Notes under the pieces: generated by a model
What the model was told of the DNA's origin: nothing
The model's database searches: none
The model's input: only the letters and a program-made list of their open reading frames with translations
Assembly (NCBI GenBank): GCA_963812255.1
Contig: CAWEUM010000003.1
Coordinates: forward strand, 868,001 to 932,000
Source of the DNA: DATJGR01 sp963812255
GTDB lineage: Bacteria > Pseudomonadota > Gammaproteobacteria > Pseudomonadales > Azotimanducaceae
Direction of reading: 5' to 3'
Length of the DNA: 64,000 nucleotides
Shown here: piece after piece, positions 32,473-41,284 of the stretch
Layout of the letters: every line of letters begins with the position of its first letter
How positions within the stretch are numbered: the stretch's first letter is position 1
Program-made: the position numbers and the translations under genes

Positions 32473-33114
32473 ATGAGCATCGAAAGGATGATGAACGCCG
32501 GCAAGGTTGCGACCGTGGGCGATCCGCACCTGCAGGAACTGCTCGACAAGCAGGCGTGCACGGAAGTGATGATGACGTATTGCCGCGCCATCGATCACCT
32601 CGACGAGGCGTTGCTGCGTAGAGTGTTTCATCCCGACTCGTACCATCGCCACGGCTTCGAAGGACCGAGCAGCGATGCGTCGCGACCGTCTCGCCCCGGT
32701 GAACCAGGGGATTTCGTCGCGTACGCGCTGGCCGTGCTGGCAACGAACACGCACACGCATCATCAGCTCGGCAACATTTTGATCGAGGTCGAAGCCGACG
32801 GTACCACGGCGCACACCGAAGCGTATTTCACCGCGTACCACCGGATGCGCGCCAAAGGGGATCCGTTGGCAGCGCCGAACGCGTACGACACCGAAATGGA
32901 TTTCTGGGTCGGCGGCCGCTACATGGATCGGATGGAGAAGCGCGCCGGCATGTGGAAGATTGCGTACCGCATCGGCACAACCGACTGGATGCGCATCGAG
33001 CCGCCGGCGTCGCAAGGGTTATTCGCCGCACCGGCCGACTTGCGCAGCAGGCAGAATCGCGACGATATGCTCTACCGGCGCCGCGACGTGTTCACGAAGC
33101 GGGCCACACCGTAA
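32473..33114 (+). CDS. SnoaL/NTF2-like protein, long form
   Basis: The 213-residue protein is a cone-shaped NTF2-fold member of the SnoaL-like family (cyclases, dehydratases, hydroxysteroid-isomerase-like). Recognisable are 'KQACTEVMMTYCRAIDHLDE' and 'LRRVFHPDSYHRHGFEGP'. A His-rich strand 'NTHTHHQLGNILIEVEADG' and 'RYMDRMEKRAGMWKIAYRIG' with the 'DWMRIEPP' end match dioxygenase-cluster NTF2 proteins. GAGGTAGAG precedes the ATG. Two smaller NTF2-like genes lie at 34225 and 44016. Confidence 0.85.
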   Translation: MSIERMMNAGKVATVGDPHLQELLDKQACTEVMMTYCRAIDHLDEALLRRVFHPDSYHRHGFEGPSSDASRPSRPGEPGDFVAYALAVLATNTHTHHQLGNILIEVEADGTTAHTEAYFTAYHRMRAKGDPLAAPNAYDTEMDFWVGGRYMDRMEKRAGMWKIAYRIGTTDWMRIEPPASQGLFAAPADLRSRQNRDDMLYRRRDVFTKRATP

Positions 33115-33130
33115 ACCGCTTGGTCGTGCA

Positions 33131-33172
33131 AGCGCGCAGGAACGCGCTGAGAGCGCGCAGGAACGCGCTGAG
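33131..33172. repeat. Two tandem 21-bp palindromic repeats
   Basis: Two identical 21-bp copies lie head to tail between convergent genes. Each contains AGCGCG-CAGGAA-CGCGCT and so can form a 6-bp hairpin, and the two copies can also pair with each other. They end directly at the ABM stop codon. A bidirectional transcription end is plausible. Confidence 0.75.
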
Positions 33173-33535
33173 CTACTTTGCCTCGGTGAAGAAATCTGCG
33201 CGCGGGGTCATCGTGGCGTCGTAGACCGGCTCGGACGCATCGATGCGGTATTTGTTGTTGTCGGCGCCCTTCAACCCGACGCGTCCCAGCGCGTCGCGCA
33301 TGTTCAGATAATTCGGATGCTTGAAGTGCGCGGCGAGACTTGCCTCGTCCCGCCACAGTTCGTAGACGGCCAGCCGCCCATCGACGCACGGATCGGCAGA
33401 GAAGACATACGCCAGGCAGCCCGGCTCTTCGTCGCGCGTCTTCTGCTGCAACCCCCGCGCGATCGCCAGCGTTTCGTCGCGCTTGGCCGGATCTTCGAGA
33501 TCGATCGTTCCGGCGATGATGATCATTTTCGTCAT
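33173..33535 (-). CDS. ABM-domain protein, second paralogue
   Basis: This 120-residue ABM/YgiN-type protein shares 'LAVYELWRDEASLAAHFKHP' and 'ASEPVYDATM' with the protein at 30014-30361. The N terminus 'MTKMIIIAGTIDLEDPAKRD' fixes the ATG at 33535. The start lies 36 bases after the stop of the PPOX-like gene (33572), so the two are probably co-transcribed. It would act as a small oxygenase or as an enzyme on an unstable aromatic or enol intermediate. Confidence 0.87.
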   Translation of the reverse strand: MTKMIIIAGTIDLEDPAKRDETLAIARGLQQKTRDEEPGCLAYVFSADPCVDGRLAVYELWRDEASLAAHFKHPNYLNMRDALGRVGLKGADNNKYRIDASEPVYDATMTPRADFFTEAK

Positions 33536-33571
33536 GGTCGAATGTCCTTCATGTGAGACTTGCTGCAATGC

Positions 33572-34129
33572 TCAGCCGCGCTCGGCGGCATCCTGAGCGG
33601 CGAATTCGGCATACGCCGCCGCCGTACCCTTGGCCATTTTGTCGCCGTCGAACGGGATCGACATCTCCGGCGTGAATTCCAGCACGACCCGTTCCGGGGT
33701 ATCGAGAAATCGCACGAACATCTCTGGATCGAGCCCGGCTGTGAATGCATTCCCGTCATCCCTGGCAGAGGCCATACCGGCCGCCAGCATGCCGTACATC
33801 CATCGCTTCGTCTTGTCGTCGTCGTGGATGACGGTGTGCCCTTTGTAGGTGACCGTCTTGCCACCACCCATCGGCGTGCCTTTGCTGGAAATGACGACTG
33901 CCGAGCGAGGATCGCGCGCGATGGCTTTGATGCGCACGCGCTCCCGTGTCGCGGTCATCCATATTTTGCCTTCGACCGGAACGTAGGCCGTGATCACGCC
34001 AAGCGGATGCCCCATTTTGTTTGCCCAGACGAACACACATTCGCCGGCGCTGGCAACCAGTTCGCGCTCGCGCTCCGGATCCAACCGATATTGTTTGACG
34101 TCATCGTAGTTGGTGGCCTGGTCGGGCAT
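33572..34129 (-). CDS. PPOX-class flavin/F420-binding split-barrel protein
   Basis: The 185-residue protein has the pyridoxamine-5'-phosphate-oxidase-like split barrel: 'GECVFVWANKMGHPLGVITA', 'GKIWMTATRERVRIKAIARD' and 'SAVVISSKGTPMGGGKTVTY' are its first strands. The family uses FMN or F420. A paralogue with the same architecture lies at 44577-45170. The ATG at 34129 gives the expected N terminus; the upstream extension is not family-like. Confidence 0.85.
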   Translation of the reverse strand: MPDQATNYDDVKQYRLDPERERELVASAGECVFVWANKMGHPLGVITAYVPVEGKIWMTATRERVRIKAIARDPRSAVVISSKGTPMGGGKTVTYKGHTVIHDDDKTKRWMYGMLAAGMASARDDGNAFTAGLDPEMFVRFLDTPERVVLEFTPEMSIPFDGDKMAKGTAAAYAEFAAQDAAERG

Positions 34130-34224
34130 CGGGTCGTCCTCTGTTCGTATTGTCGAACGCGTTGCACACCGCCACGTTACGTGGCTCACTGGCATACATC
34201 ATCACCTTCAAGCAGGCGCATGCA

Positions 34225-34629
34225 ATGATCAGTAGCGGTCCGGTTGAAGACAGGCTGGCGATCCGCGAGCTCGTGGAGTCGTACAACGATGCCGTGATGC
34301 GATCCGACTCGGACGCGTGGGCCGCCAACTGGACGGACGACGCAACGTGGTCGCTGCCTGGCATGGGCGACGTGACCGGCAAAGACAAGTTCCTTCCAAT
34401 GTGGCAGCAGATGATGGCCACCTTTTCGTTCGTCGGCTTTTTCGCATCCGCCGGTCCAATCGTCGTCACCGGTAACACCGCTCACGCAACCTGGTATCAG
34501 CAGGAATTCCTGCATCAGAAGGATGGCGTCAAGCGCGCGATCACCGGTCAGTACGAAGACGACTATGTGAAACGCGACGGCCGCTGGTTGTTTTCGAAAC
34601 GCATCTACAAAGTGTTGAACGCTGCCTAG
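34225..34629 (+). CDS. SnoaL/NTF2-like protein
   Basis: The 134-residue NTF2-fold protein has 'VEDRLAIRELVESYNDAVMR', 'DSDAWAANWTDDATWSLPG' and a C-terminal 'YEDDYVKRDGRWLFSKRIYK', the usual SnoaL_4 pattern. The ATG at 34225 was chosen as the start of the conserved region; the frame is open to 34150. Its TAG stop overlaps the TAG stop of the convergent TonB receptor gene within a shared CTAG (34626-34629). Confidence 0.82.
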   Translation: MISSGPVEDRLAIRELVESYNDAVMRSDSDAWAANWTDDATWSLPGMGDVTGKDKFLPMWQQMMATFSFVGFFASAGPIVVTGNTAHATWYQQEFLHQKDGVKRAITGQYEDDYVKRDGRWLFSKRIYKVLNAA

Positions 34630-37205
34630 TTCGCGCGACCCAGATCGATACTGAAACTGAGCCCCCAGGTTCTGCCCGGCGTCACCGTGCCGGATGCAAA
34701 CAACGGATAAATCAGGAACGGAATCTCGAACGTTTCGTCGGTGAGGTTGCGGCCGTACAGAACCAGCGACATGTTCTTGTAGTAGTAGCCGACCGACGCG
34801 CTCAGATCCTTCCGTGCGTCGATCTCGCCCACCTTCAGATTCAGCAGATCCGTTTGGATCTTGTCCACCCAGGAGTACTTGGTGAACACTTCGATGTTGC
34901 CGGGACCGATCGGATAGTTGAAGGTGCCACCCGCGCCATACGTGTATTTTGGCGCGTTGCGCGGTTCCAGAAAGCTGGCGTCCTGAATCAGCGTGACGCC
35001 GTCGTTGGCGTTGATGTCCGTTTGGAATTTGTCATAGCTCGCATCGAGCCAGCCCATCGTCGCGAACAGACTGATGTAGTCTGACGGAACCCATTGCGCC
35101 TCGACCTCGGCACCCTTGTAGGTCGCATCCGCGACATTGCTGAACACCGTCGCAACCGTGTTGGTCGTCGGGTCGAGCTGCACCGATTGCTCCTGCTTGT
35201 TCTTGTATTTGTTGTAGAAGAACGCCAGGTTCAACTGAACGTGATTGTCGAAGAACTGGCTCTTCATGCCGGCTTCGGAGGAGTCGACCTCCTCCGGCTT
35301 GTATTGATCCCGAACAAAGTCCGCGATGTTCTGATTGACGCCGAAGAATCCACCGGAGTGGAATCCTTCCGAGTACGACGTGTAAAACAGAACGTCGGGC
35401 GAAAACCGGTACGACAAGCCAACCTTCGGCGTCCACTTCGTCCAGGTGTTGTCGAGGTTTGCATATCCGGGGAAGTTGTTGATGCCGTAACGCGCCTCGG
35501 GCGCCAGATACGCCTGTCCGGCTTTGAAGTTTTTCTTCTCTTCCGTATATCGAGTGCCGAGCGTCAGCGTCCAGTTATCCAGGAACTGCCAATCCGCCTG
35601 CACGAAATACGCATAGGACTTCGTCTCCTGGGTTTCGTAGAGGCGTTGCTGGTACATCGGTCCCAACCCCGCCAGGGTTGCGCCAGTGTCGCAGCGCACG
35701 CTGCCAAACAGATTCAATATCGCGGTTTGCTCGGCGGTACGGGAGGCCGGGTCCATCGCTGCGATGCCGGGCGTATCAAAGCAGGCCTGAAGCGGTGAAA
35801 CTCCGATTGGCCCGCCGTTTGCGGCGATCAGCGGATTCGGCGCATACAGCGGCGGCGCGCCGACCAGAGGTCCGAACACCGGATCGATCCAGGTGTTGTT
35901 GCTCAGGTCATAGCCGCTCAGTGAGCCGACGTATTTCCAGAAATTCCCGCCGGTTGCCCAATCCTGGGTGAATTTGCTGTCCCAGTAGAAGCCCCCCGCC
36001 ACGACCGACAGCTTGTCCCAGGTGCCTTCGAGGCGCAGTTCCTCGCTGGTCTGGTCGTAGTCGTTGTTGCGCCGGATCGTGATGAAGGGGCCCGACGAGC
36101 CGTCGAAGTCGAGCAAACGATCCTCGGTCATGTTCCGATAGCCGGTCACCGAAACGAGCTTCAGGTGATCGCTGAGGTCGTAGCTCATGTTCAACGTGTA
36201 CGCGTCGACATCGAATTTCGATGGGTTCGGAGTGTCCACCGCGGTCGACGTCGCGGTTTTCAGATTGTTCCGGCAAGGTACGGTGGAATCCCATTCCGGA
36301 ACGATCTGGCTGGCAAACAGAGTGCAGGAGAGAAACCCGCCCGACAGATCCGCCTGACGCGAATCGCTGGGTGGCGGAACAACATTCGGCGCCAGATTGT
36401 AGTTCGTCAGTGAACCGCCGCCCTGGCTCTTGTCTATGTATTTCTCGATCGTGAACAGTGCCTCGAATTTGTCGATCGGCGTGGCGAGCAATGTCAGACC
36501 ATAGTTCTCGTAGTCCCTCTTGGGCATGTTGTTGCCCGTGCCTGTGTGCGTGAGGTACCCATCGTTTTTGCTGATCGTGTAGAAACCTTTCGCGGCGAGC
36601 TTGTCCTCGATAATCGGCGCATTGACGACGCCGCGGAATTCGCGGTCGTTCCAATTGCCGTAGTCGACTTTGAAGCGGCCGTCCCATTCACCTGTGGGGC
36701 GGGTTCGGACCACCGATATCACGCCGCCGATCGTGTTCTTGCCGAACAGCGTGCCCTGCGGACCGCGCAGGATCTCGACGCGTTCGAGATCGAAGTTGTC
36801 GATGATCTGGCCCGACAGCGTGCCGAGATAGATGCCGTCGATCATCACCGCAATCGGCGAGTCGAATGAGTTGTCGTCGGTGCGGGTCGGGCTGATGCCG
36901 CGGATGGTGATGGCGGCGGCACCTGCGCGGCTCGGGTCGGAGCCGATGTTGACGTTCGGCGCGTAGCCGTTCAGGTCGACCAGATTTCGAATCGACGGCT
37001 GCGCAAGTTCCTTCGCGGACACCGCCGTGATGGCGACCGGCACGTCCTGAACGTTTTCCGCGCGCTTCTGCGCGGTAACAATGATTTCTTCGATCGCCGC
37101 CGGTTTGGCCTCTGCCGCGGACGACGTGGTCGAACCGGCGAACCCGCCGCATAACAATGCCGCGACAACGCCAATCCGGATGCAAAGCAATGAACCGTTC
37201 CGCAT
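34626..37205 (-). CDS. TonB-dependent receptor (first)
   Basis: This 859-residue outer-membrane beta-barrel transporter has a signal peptide (ends SSAAEA), a TonB-box-like 'IEEIIVTAQKRAENVQDVP', a plug domain with 'ILRGPQGTLFGKNTIGGVI' and a barrel ending in the aromatic-rich 'GRTWGLSFSIDLGRAN'. The type is the sphingomonad/Caulobacter-style 'EEIIVTAQ' receptor that often imports plant, steroid or polycyclic compounds. It is the last gene of the minus-strand run and lies 79 bases downstream of the LuxR-type regulator, so uptake may be co-regulated with catabolism. The substrate is unknown. Confidence 0.94.
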   Translation of the reverse strand: MRNGSLLCIRIGVVAALLCGGFAGSTTSSAAEAKPAAIEEIIVTAQKRAENVQDVPVAITAVSAKELAQPSIRNLVDLNGYAPNVNIGSDPSRAGAAAITIRGISPTRTDDNSFDSPIAVMIDGIYLGTLSGQIIDNFDLERVEILRGPQGTLFGKNTIGGVISVVRTRPTGEWDGRFKVDYGNWNDREFRGVVNAPIIEDKLAAKGFYTISKNDGYLTHTGTGNNMPKRDYENYGLTLLATPIDKFEALFTIEKYIDKSQGGGSLTNYNLAPNVVPPPSDSRQADLSGGFLSCTLFASQIVPEWDSTVPCRNNLKTATSTAVDTPNPSKFDVDAYTLNMSYDLSDHLKLVSVTGYRNMTEDRLLDFDGSSGPFITIRRNNDYDQTSEELRLEGTWDKLSVVAGGFYWDSKFTQDWATGGNFWKYVGSLSGYDLSNNTWIDPVFGPLVGAPPLYAPNPLIAANGGPIGVSPLQACFDTPGIAAMDPASRTAEQTAILNLFGSVRCDTGATLAGLGPMYQQRLYETQETKSYAYFVQADWQFLDNWTLTLGTRYTEEKKNFKAGQAYLAPEARYGINNFPGYANLDNTWTKWTPKVGLSYRFSPDVLFYTSYSEGFHSGGFFGVNQNIADFVRDQYKPEEVDSSEAGMKSQFFDNHVQLNLAFFYNKYKNKQEQSVQLDPTTNTVATVFSNVADATYKGAEVEAQWVPSDYISLFATMGWLDASYDKFQTDINANDGVTLIQDASFLEPRNAPKYTYGAGGTFNYPIGPGNIEVFTKYSWVDKIQTDLLNLKVGEIDARKDLSASVGYYYKNMSLVLYGRNLTDETFEIPFLIYPLFASGTVTPGRTWGLSFSIDLGRAN

Positions 37206-37284
37206 AACCCCCTCCCCGAAGTCGACATGCAGTACCTCAGTATCGCTGCGTCTTCTGCCTGGAGTAACTCGCGTTTTGGGGAGG

Positions 37285-38091
37285 TTATCGCGGTGTCACG
37301 GATCTCTGATGTGACTCGTCCAGCGGGTGAATCAGGCCGCGTTGCGCGGCAATCGCTACGGCCTGGGTTCGATTGCGGGCGCCGAGTTTTCGCACAGCGT
37401 TGTCAATGTGAAATCGCGCAGTTGCCGGCGCCCGGTGAATCACACCGCCGATATCGGCATCGGTTCGACCGAGCGCGGCCCAGGTGAGGCACTCGAGTTC
37501 ACGTTCGCTCAGATGCAGCCGCGCCTCCTCCTCGGATTCGGTCTCGGCGCGACGGGCGTACACGAGGTCCATGAACCGATGGCTCACCAAACGCAGCTGA
37601 TCGCCGAACTCCTCGAGCGCGCGAGGGATGTTCACGTCTGGGTCGCCCGAATACCACGAGACCGAGCCTGTTCGTCCGCGCGGTAGATGGATCGGCACCG
37701 TAATGCCGCCGTAGACCCCTCGCGCCGGGGTCAACGGCCATTCGACCTGAGTTCGCGTGCGTGCCTCCTGGATGGTCGCCTCGATGGCCAACGCGTCCCA
37801 GCTGAACGGTTTGGTCGACATGCGACACACCGCGGCGATCGGGCTCACCAGATACAATTTCTGCGACAGATACTGTTCGACGAAATCGGTTTTCCAGCCC
37901 AATACGCTGGTGAGCGTGCGGCCGTCTTCGGTCGTTAGCAGGCGGCTCGAAGAGTAGTCGTCGATCACGGCCGGGTGCTGCAGGCCGGTACTATGGCCGA
38001 CCGCCTTCAGGCATTCCGCGGCCTCGATCAGATCGCGCGATTCAGCCAACTGGCGATACGCGCGTTCCAGGCTCTCCCTCTCCTCGGACAT
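37285..38091 (-). CDS. LuxR-family regulator without a cognate LuxI (solo)
   Basis: The 268-residue protein has an N-terminal autoinducer-binding-like domain (about 15-170) and a C-terminal LuxR HTH, 'LSERELECLTWAALGRTDAD' with 'IHRAPATARFHIDNAVRKLG' (about 193-245). The ligand-site signature is altered: where AHL receptors have W-x3-Y and a conserved Asp-Pro, this one has 'DFVEQY' and 'YLVSPI', so Trp is Phe and Asp is Ser. No luxI-type synthase is in the window. It is embedded in the catabolic run, between the acyl-CoA-dehydrogenase-like gene and the TonB receptor, and is the obvious candidate regulator of the cluster, perhaps sensing a substrate. Confidence 0.88.
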   Translation of the reverse strand: MSEERESLERAYRQLAESRDLIEAAECLKAVGHSTGLQHPAVIDDYSSSRLLTTEDGRTLTSVLGWKTDFVEQYLSQKLYLVSPIAAVCRMSTKPFSWDALAIEATIQEARTRTQVEWPLTPARGVYGGITVPIHLPRGRTGSVSWYSGDPDVNIPRALEEFGDQLRLVSHRFMDLVYARRAETESEEEARLHLSERELECLTWAALGRTDADIGGVIHRAPATARFHIDNAVRKLGARNRTQAVAIAAQRGLIHPLDESHQRSVTPR

Positions 38092-38167
38092 CTAGGCGCC
38101 TCCATCGTTTTGCAGCGGCACCATCTCATTCCCACCTCGTTGCGTCCAGGCAGGCTGTCGGACACGC

Positions 38168-39406
38168 TCAGCCTGGCATCGGCCCGCCGGTGCCGGCGAA
38201 TTCAGCGCTCGGCTCGCCGCCCAACAGGATCCGTCCAAGGTCAGTGAACAGCGCATGCGACACCCATCGGTGGGTCGCACAGCCGTGCGCGTCACGCAGC
38301 TTGCGCTCGAGCGGATTGTTCATCCGCATCGCGCTGGTTCCGGCGGCGTTGTGGATCGAATCGACAACTTCCATCGACGCGTTCGCAGCGTACGTGCAGG
38401 CCAGGCGCGCGTTCTGCGTCAACCGCGCGGACGGTGAATCGGCACCGCCACGCAGTTCCGCTTCGACCTCGTCCATCGCCTCCAGCAGATACGCGCGCGC
38501 CGCGCGGTACTTGGCCTGTGCCCGGCCCATCCGATACTGGGCGATCGGACGCTCCCGCAACGGAGCCACCGCCAACAACGGCACTTTCTTGTTCGCCAGT
38601 TCGTTGAAACATTCGAGTGCGCCTTTCGCAACGCCGAGCGCCACTGCGGACTTGTTGTACGCGAGGCGCAGCGGCACCGGGATGCGGAACACCGGATTGT
38701 CGTACAGCGCCGGCAACAGCATCAGTTCCACGCGCGCGTAGTCGGCGCTGACCAGCGCGTTGTCGGCTTTCACATCATGACTGCCGGACCCGCGCAGCCC
38801 GGCCACGTCCCACGTATCCAATATGTCCCACTGATTGCGGCGCAAAAACCACGTTCTAACCGTCGGATGGCCCTCCGGTGTCAACCGCAGCGTCTCGCCG
38901 TCGAAAACCGGCGCAACCATGAAACACCACTCCGCATTGTGGCAACCGCTGATGAACGTCGTCTGACCCGAAACGAGATAGCTGCCGTCGGGCTGCGCGA
39001 CGGCGCGCGCGGGTGTCGATCCGGGGCCACCGCCTCCGCACATGATGACGCGCGGATTGTCGAGATAGACCTGCTTCGCCAGATCGACAGGCATACCTCC
39101 GGCGGCCATTGCGTTGATCTCAGATCCAAGCATCACGTTCCATGCCACCGACGCATCGATCGCGGCCATCGCCTCCAGTACTTCGACGGTTTCGCGCACG
39201 CTCGCGTCTTCGCCGCCGAGTTCACGCGGCAATGTGAAACGGAAGAATCCGGCATCTACGAGTGTTGCAACCGTATCATCCGGCAGCCGGCGCATCGATT
39301 GCGCGCGGTCGCCGCCGTCGCGGATCACATCGGCAAGCGCTGCGATCCGGTCCAGCAGAGGCTCATCGGCGGCGGGGCCCGCCGAATTGATGTTCACGTT
39401 GCCCAT
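38168..39406 (-). CDS. Acyl-CoA dehydrogenase-fold flavoenzyme (class D monooxygenase-like)
   Basis: This 412-residue protein has the acyl-CoA dehydrogenase fold: 'DAGFFRFTLPRELGGEDASV', 'SGQTTFISGCHNAEWCFMVA', 'GLRGSGSHDVKADNALV' and the C-terminal helix bundle with 'STIHNAAGTSAM'-like 'DSIHNAAGTSAMRMNNPLER'. The catalytic Glu of true acyl-CoA dehydrogenases is not evident, and the 'AAGTSAM' region resembles HsaA/HpaB-like flavin monooxygenases. It is therefore probably an oxygenase taking FMNH2/FADH2. It is co-directional with the LLM and hydrolase genes upstream (47-base gap). Confidence 0.85.
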   Translation of the reverse strand: MGNVNINSAGPAADEPLLDRIAALADVIRDGGDRAQSMRRLPDDTVATLVDAGFFRFTLPRELGGEDASVRETVEVLEAMAAIDASVAWNVMLGSEINAMAAGGMPVDLAKQVYLDNPRVIMCGGGGPGSTPARAVAQPDGSYLVSGQTTFISGCHNAEWCFMVAPVFDGETLRLTPEGHPTVRTWFLRRNQWDILDTWDVAGLRGSGSHDVKADNALVSADYARVELMLLPALYDNPVFRIPVPLRLAYNKSAVALGVAKGALECFNELANKKVPLLAVAPLRERPIAQYRMGRAQAKYRAARAYLLEAMDEVEAELRGGADSPSARLTQNARLACTYAANASMEVVDSIHNAAGTSAMRMNNPLERKLRDAHGCATHRWVSHALFTDLGRILLGGEPSAEFAGTGGPMPG

Positions 39407-39453
39407 CCCTCTACTCTCCTACTTCGTTGTGTTGATGGCCGCACGCCTGCACA

Positions 39454-40467
39454 TCAGGCAATGGCGGCTCTGATCTTTGGCAATACCCGATTCGCCAGCG
39501 TTTCGATGCGCCGCGAGCCGGACGCGATCGATTCTCCGGGAAACTGCGCCCAGAAATGCACGTCGACGATCTGAGGATACTGTTTCAGCATCGCCACCAG
39601 ACGATCCACTGCAGCCTCCGGCGTGCTCAGCTGGTACAGCCCCTCGCGTAGCGCGGACGCGGCGTCGCCGAACTGGGGCACGCTGTCGGGTGGACCGAAC
39701 GCGCCCCACGCAACGTATTCGTTGGTCTGGTACAGCACGTGTTCGCCAACCACTTCGGCTTCACGCTGTGGATCGTCGCTGACGATCGCCCAGTCGCCCG
39801 CGCAGATCACGCCCGCGTCAGGCGCTTTTGCGTTTTGGATCAACGCCGCGACATACACGTCGTGGCCAATGCCACCGGTCGACAGGAAGCCATCGCCGAT
39901 GCGCGCGGCACGCTCGATCGCCGGCGGCACCATGCCGCCGATCAGAATCCGCGGCGGTCGTTCCGGCACTGGCGTAATGCGTAGATCACCGACCCGAAAG
40001 CGCCGGCCATTGAACTGGATCGATTCGCCGCGCCATGCGCGGCGCAGGATTTCCACGCTTTCCTCGAGCAGGCTCGGACGGTGGCGCAGACGCCGACCGA
40101 ACGCATCGAACTCCAGTTCGCGATAACCCAGTGCAACACCGAGATCGAAGCGGCCACCGGTCAGCAGCGACACGGCCGCGGCGTCTTCGGCGAGGCGTAT
40201 CGGATCGTGCAGCGGAATCTGCAGCAGGTTCGTACCGATCCGCAGCCGCTGCGTGCGCGCGCCGATCGCGGCCGCGATCACCAACGGTGACGGCGTGTAG
40301 CCATCGTCGGTGAAATGGTGTTCCGTCAACCACACCGAATCGAAGCCGATCGATTCCGCCCAACTTATCTGCTCGAGCGTTTGCGCATAGAGGCGCTCGA
40401 ACGGCACTCGCCATCGCGCCGGATTTCGGAAGTCGTACCACAGCCCGAAATTCACCTGACGTGCCAT
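39454..40467 (-). CDS. LLM-class flavin-dependent oxidoreductase (second)
   Basis: This 337-residue luciferase-like monooxygenase has 'WAESIGFDSVWLTEHHFTDD', 'LRIGTNLLQIPLHDPIRLAE' and 'LLTGGRFDLGVALGYRELEF'. The ATG at 40467 was chosen; GTG at 40479 would overlap the hydrolase stop by one base. It lies directly after the alpha/beta hydrolase gene, a pairing expected for Baeyer-Villiger-type ester formation followed by hydrolysis. That pathway reading is inference. Confidence 0.9.
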   Translation of the reverse strand: MARQVNFGLWYDFRNPARWRVPFERLYAQTLEQISWAESIGFDSVWLTEHHFTDDGYTPSPLVIAAAIGARTQRLRIGTNLLQIPLHDPIRLAEDAAAVSLLTGGRFDLGVALGYRELEFDAFGRRLRHRPSLLEESVEILRRAWRGESIQFNGRRFRVGDLRITPVPERPPRILIGGMVPPAIERAARIGDGFLSTGGIGHDVYVAALIQNAKAPDAGVICAGDWAIVSDDPQREAEVVGEHVLYQTNEYVAWGAFGPPDSVPQFGDAASALREGLYQLSTPEAAVDRLVAMLKQYPQIVDVHFWAQFPGESIASGSRRIETLANRVLPKIRAAIA

Positions 40468-40478
40468 CGCGCGACTCA

Positions 40479-41282
40479 CTACGTCCGGGCGAGAAATGCT
40501 GTCAGCTCGTCGCTGTAGCGAGCCTGGTGTTCGATAAACGGCGCATGTCCGCAGTTCGGATAGATGGACAATCGTGCATTGGAGAGCAGGGCCGTTGCTG
40601 CACGGGCAACATCCAACGGAACAAACGCGTCGACGTCGCCGTGCATCAGCAGCGTGGGCGCGTCGATCTCAGGCAGCAGTTCGCGCTGATCGAGCGCGGC
40701 AAGATCCAACAATGTTGCATAGGCGCGCGGGCTGCTGTCCAGAAACATCCGCTCGACAGACGCGAGTTGCGCCGCGCCCGGATCGTGCGCGAACACCGCG
40801 CGCGCCACGCCTTCGAAGGTGCCGATGCGATCGCTTCGAATCGCGGCGACGGTGGCGCGCACATCGGCCTCGGCGCCGCCGTGCGGGAAATCCTCGGCAT
40901 GGGTATAACGCGGCGTCGCTGCACCTGTCAGGACGAGTCCGGCCACGCGATCACCGAGCGCGACCGCCGCCTCGACCGCGACCGCGCCGCCGAGTGACCA
41001 GCCATTCAATACCACCTGGCGCAACGACAGGTGATCCGCCAAACGCACCACGTCTGCCGCGATCGCCCCGATCGACACATCGGCGAAATCTCGATCGGAA
41101 CGGCCACAGCAGCGCTGGTCCAGCGTGATCACGCTGTGTCCCGTGTCAAATAGAGCCGGCAGCACACCATCCCAGCAGCGAGAGTCGACCGCCCAGCCGT
41201 GGATCAGCACGATCGCCGCTTCGCCACCTGCGAAGTGTTCGTAGTAGACCCCCTTGGGGCCTTCGACTGCGAGGTACGCCAC
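40479..41282 (-). CDS. Alpha/beta hydrolase
   Basis: The 267-residue protein has the complete alpha/beta-hydrolase set: oxyanion-hole 'LIHGWAVDSRCW', nucleophile 'NGWSLGGAV', acid in 'LLMHGDVDAFVPL' and His in 'NCGHAPFIE'. The GTG start at 41282 is preceded by an AGGGA site. It lies 2 bases after the upstream LLM gene and touches the downstream LLM gene, so it is sandwiched between two monooxygenases. It is likely an esterase, lactonase or C-C hydrolase of the same pathway. Confidence 0.9.
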   Translation of the reverse strand: MAYLAVEGPKGVYYEHFAGGEAAIVLIHGWAVDSRCWDGVLPALFDTGHSVITLDQRCCGRSDRDFADVSIGAIAADVVRLADHLSLRQVVLNGWSLGGAVAVEAAVALGDRVAGLVLTGAATPRYTHAEDFPHGGAEADVRATVAAIRSDRIGTFEGVARAVFAHDPGAAQLASVERMFLDSSPRAYATLLDLAALDQRELLPEIDAPTLLMHGDVDAFVPLDVARAATALLSNARLSIYPNCGHAPFIEHQARYSDELTAFLART

Positions 41283-41284
41283 GG

